Shown: in pieces, positions 62,652 to 64,000 of the stretch
How the letters are laid out: the number at the start of each line of letters is the position of its first letter
How positions within the stretch are numbered: position 1 is the stretch's first letter
Assembly: GCA_031292665.1 (NCBI GenBank)
Contig: JARLGR010000127.1
Span: 1-64,000, forward strand
Source of the DNA: Mycobacterium sp.
GTDB lineage: Bacteria > Actinomycetota > Actinomycetes > Mycobacteriales > Mycobacteriaceae
Reading direction: 5' to 3'
DNA length: 64,000 nucleotides
Position numbers and translations under genes: made by a program
Notes under the pieces: generated by a model
What the model saw: the letters and a program-made list of their open reading frames with translations, nothing else
Database searches by the model: none
What the model was told of the DNA's origin: nothing

Positions 62652-63272
62652 TCAACGGTTTCCGTACTGGGCTAAGACGCTCACCGTCTGGGTGACCCAC
62701 GCCTCGAAATAACGCTCCTCGTCGATGTTGCCGGGCATGCGGCCGGTCAGGGCCTGCAGCGTTGCGGCATAAGACAGCGACCCGATCGCCACGGCCGCGG
62801 CGGCCTCGGGATCTGGTATGTGCGTGCGGCCGGAGCGATTTGTCGCGGCCAGCTCGTCGGCGAATCGCTGGTAGGCGTTGTCGGTGATGACCTGCCATGT
62901 CTTCTCGTCGAGGTCGCCCAGTTCGTCCGGTTCGCGCAGCATGACCTTGAGCAAGTCCTCGCTTTGCTTCAGGTTGTCCCAGATCAGCCGGCCCGCGGTG
63001 CGAACCGCCTGCTCGACGCCGCCCGGTTCCCCGGCGTCGTACTCCTCCCGGGCGGCCACGATGCTGTCGATCCGGTGCGCGACCGCGGCCTCCAGCAGCT
63101 CGCGCTTGGAGCCGAAGTGTTTGTAGAGGGCGCCCGATCCCGGCGCGAGGCCGGACGCCCGCTGGATATCGGCCACCGAGGTCGCCGCGTAGCCCTTATG
63201 GGCGAAAAGCTCCAGCGCCTGGGCGAGCAGCCGGTCACGGCCCGAGGTGAGCACGGGGGAGAGAGTAATCAC
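62652..63272 (-). CDS. TetR family transcriptional regulator of the adjacent acyl-CoA dehydrogenase
   Basis: A 206-residue TetR regulator. The HTH is SVADIQRASGLAPGSGALYK, followed by HFGSKRELLEAAVAHRID. The start was taken as GTG 63272 with GAGGTGA close before; GTG 63254 is possible. It precedes the acyl-CoA dehydrogenase and is divergent from the sensor kinase at 63402. GAGT-AATC-ACTC (63263-63274) and the perfect palindrome GCCACGTGGC (63280-63289) lie in its promoter region and could be its operators. Confidence 0.88.
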   Translation of the reverse strand: MITLSPVLTSGRDRLLAQALELFAHKGYAATSVADIQRASGLAPGSGALYKHFGSKRELLEAAVAHRIDSIVAAREEYDAGEPGGVEQAVRTAGRLIWDNLKQSEDLLKVMLREPDELGDLDEKTWQVITDNAYQRFADELAATNRSGRTHIPDPEAAAAVAIGSLSYAATLQALTGRMPGNIDEERYFEAWVTQTVSVLAQYGNR

Positions 63273-63279
63273 TCACCTC

Positions 63280-63289
63280 GCCACGTGGC
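63280..63289. promoter_or_regulatory. Perfect 10-bp palindrome, candidate operator
   Basis: GCCACGTGGC lies in the divergent region between the TetR (63272) and the kinase (63402). It is perfectly self-complementary. It could bind the adjacent TetR or another dimeric regulator. Confidence 0.35.
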
Positions 63290-63401
63290 AAATGGCCGCC
63301 GAGGCGTGGTTATGCTGGCTGGCTACGATCGACGTCAATTGGCACTTCGAGCGCACTGACTGGAGCCCAACATTCGCCTTTTTCGGCACGTACAGCTGCC
63401 G

Positions 63402-64000
63402 ATGCGGGTGCTCTCACTCCGCACCATCGTCATCGTCGCCGCGCTGTCGGTGATTGCTCTCGTCCTCGCCCTGGGGGCGTGGGTGTGGATCGGCGTCACC
63501 AATGACCAGTACAGCCAGCTCGACCGCCGCCTCGATTCGGTCACCAGCCTGGGCGACATCAATTCGTTGATCAACACCGCGGAGTTCGCCAACGCGGATC
63601 GGCCCATGCCGGACGGGAACCTGGTGCGCACCGCGCGCATCGGGGATTTCGCGGTCTCGATGCCCCGCAATATCGTGCTGCCAAAACTCCCGAACGGATA
63701 CGCGAACACCACGATCGACGGCGTGCAATACCGCGTCCGGACCTTCAACGCGGGTCCGGCCTCGATCGCCCTCGCCGCTCCGCTGGCCGAGGCGCAACAT
63801 CGGATCAACGAACTGCACCTGCGGGTGTTGCTGATCTGCGCCAGCGTCATCGGCGGCACCGTCGTGGTCGGGTGGGTGATCTCGTTGATCATGGTCAACC
63901 CCTTCCTGTTGCTCGCCCAGCAGGCCCGTGCCATCAACGCTCAGTCCAGCCCGGACGAGCTTCAGGTCCGTGGCGTGCGCGAGGCGGTGGAGATCGCCGA
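63402..64000 (+). CDS. PrrB-like sensor histidine kinase, 5' part only (cut by window)
   Basis: The visible 199 residues match the sensor part of mycobacterial PrrB: a membrane segment (TIVIVAALSVIALVLALGAW), then VWIGVTNDQYSQLDRRLDSV, a short extracytoplasmic region NIVLPKLPNGYANTTIDGVQ and YRVRTFNAG, and a second segment (LLICASVIGGTVVVGWVISL), leading into the HAMP (VRGVREAVEIAE). The kinase core is beyond the right edge. ATG 63402 was taken; an upstream CTG in frame would add 14 residues. No response regulator gene is visible on this side. It may be a paralogue of prrB rather than the orthologue. Confidence 0.75.
   Translation, partial: MRVLSLRTIVIVAALSVIALVLALGAWVWIGVTNDQYSQLDRRLDSVTSLGDINSLINTAEFANADRPMPDGNLVRTARIGDFAVSMPRNIVLPKLPNGYANTTIDGVQYRVRTFNAGPASIALAAPLAEAQHRINELHLRVLLICASVIGGTVVVGWVISLIMVNPFLLLAQQARAINAQSSPDELQVRGVREAVEIA

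Overview
This 64 kb window is high-GC actinobacterial DNA and almost certainly mycobacterial. The evidence is a cyclopropane mycolic acid synthase-family gene, tandem-fused FadE-type and FadD-type lipid enzymes, an actinobacterial ctaD, a DUF4185 protein, an Eis-family acetyltransferase, several F420/FMN luciferase-like oxidoreductases, and a PrrB-like sensor kinase. I cannot name the species. No rRNA, tRNA, CRISPR array or intact insertion sequence was seen.

Layout. (1) 1-15133: a lipid/steroid-type catabolic region. It holds a nitronate monooxygenase (cut by the left edge), a ketosteroid-dehydrogenase-like flavoprotein, a TetR regulator, two amine-dehydrogenase-like paralogues flanking an SDR, two amidohydrolases, a fused 741-aa acyl-CoA dehydrogenase, a KstR-like TetR regulator and a FadD ligase. 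Three copies of a 13-bp palindrome (core AAC-ATY-GTT) sit upstream of the two amidohydrolase transcription units and suggest a local regulon. (2) 15341-21321: Nudix hydrolase, two very small proteins, a STAS protein and a giant sensor protein combining histidine kinase, receiver, PP2C/SpoIIE phosphatase and RsbW-like ATPase. (3) 21495-38549: a region with many broken genes (two LLM oxidoreductase remnants, a wax-ester-synthase fragment, malQ, a membrane-anchored DUF5666-like gene, an AraC regulator and a TauD dioxygenase), interspersed with intact genes (D-2-hydroxyacid dehydrogenase, SDR, mycolic acid methyltransferase, ketopantoate reductase-like, amidohydrolase, CPBP protease, DUF1684, LLM and GNAT). 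(4) 39043-49801: a 983-aa PLP decarboxylase, hemerythrin, HdeA-like lipoprotein, an SsuBAC-type ABC importer, ctaD, a DUF4185 protein behind an iron-box-like sequence, and a TetR. (5) 49913-64000: a P450, an internally deleted FAD oxidoreductase, an Eis-type acetyltransferase, then a divergent organosulfur-type monooxygenase cluster (DszC-like, three DszA/NtaA-like enzymes, SsuD-like, another LLM enzyme, an alpha/beta hydrolase), a TetR/acyl-CoA dehydrogenase pair and the start of a PrrB-like kinase (cut by the right edge).

How the genes fit together. The importer at 43411-45979 and the monooxygenases at 52711-60504 would together allow uptake and desulfonation of organosulfur compounds, though they are about 7 kb apart. 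The 17-21 kb protein and its STAS neighbour look like a complete partner-switching circuit held in two translationally coupled genes. The 1-15 kb genes look like beta-oxidation-type degradation of a cyclic or branched carboxylate whose identity is unknown. At least seven disrupted genes in one window, some with internal deletions rather than single-base indels, point to gene decay, although assembly indels cannot be excluded for those with simple frameshifts.
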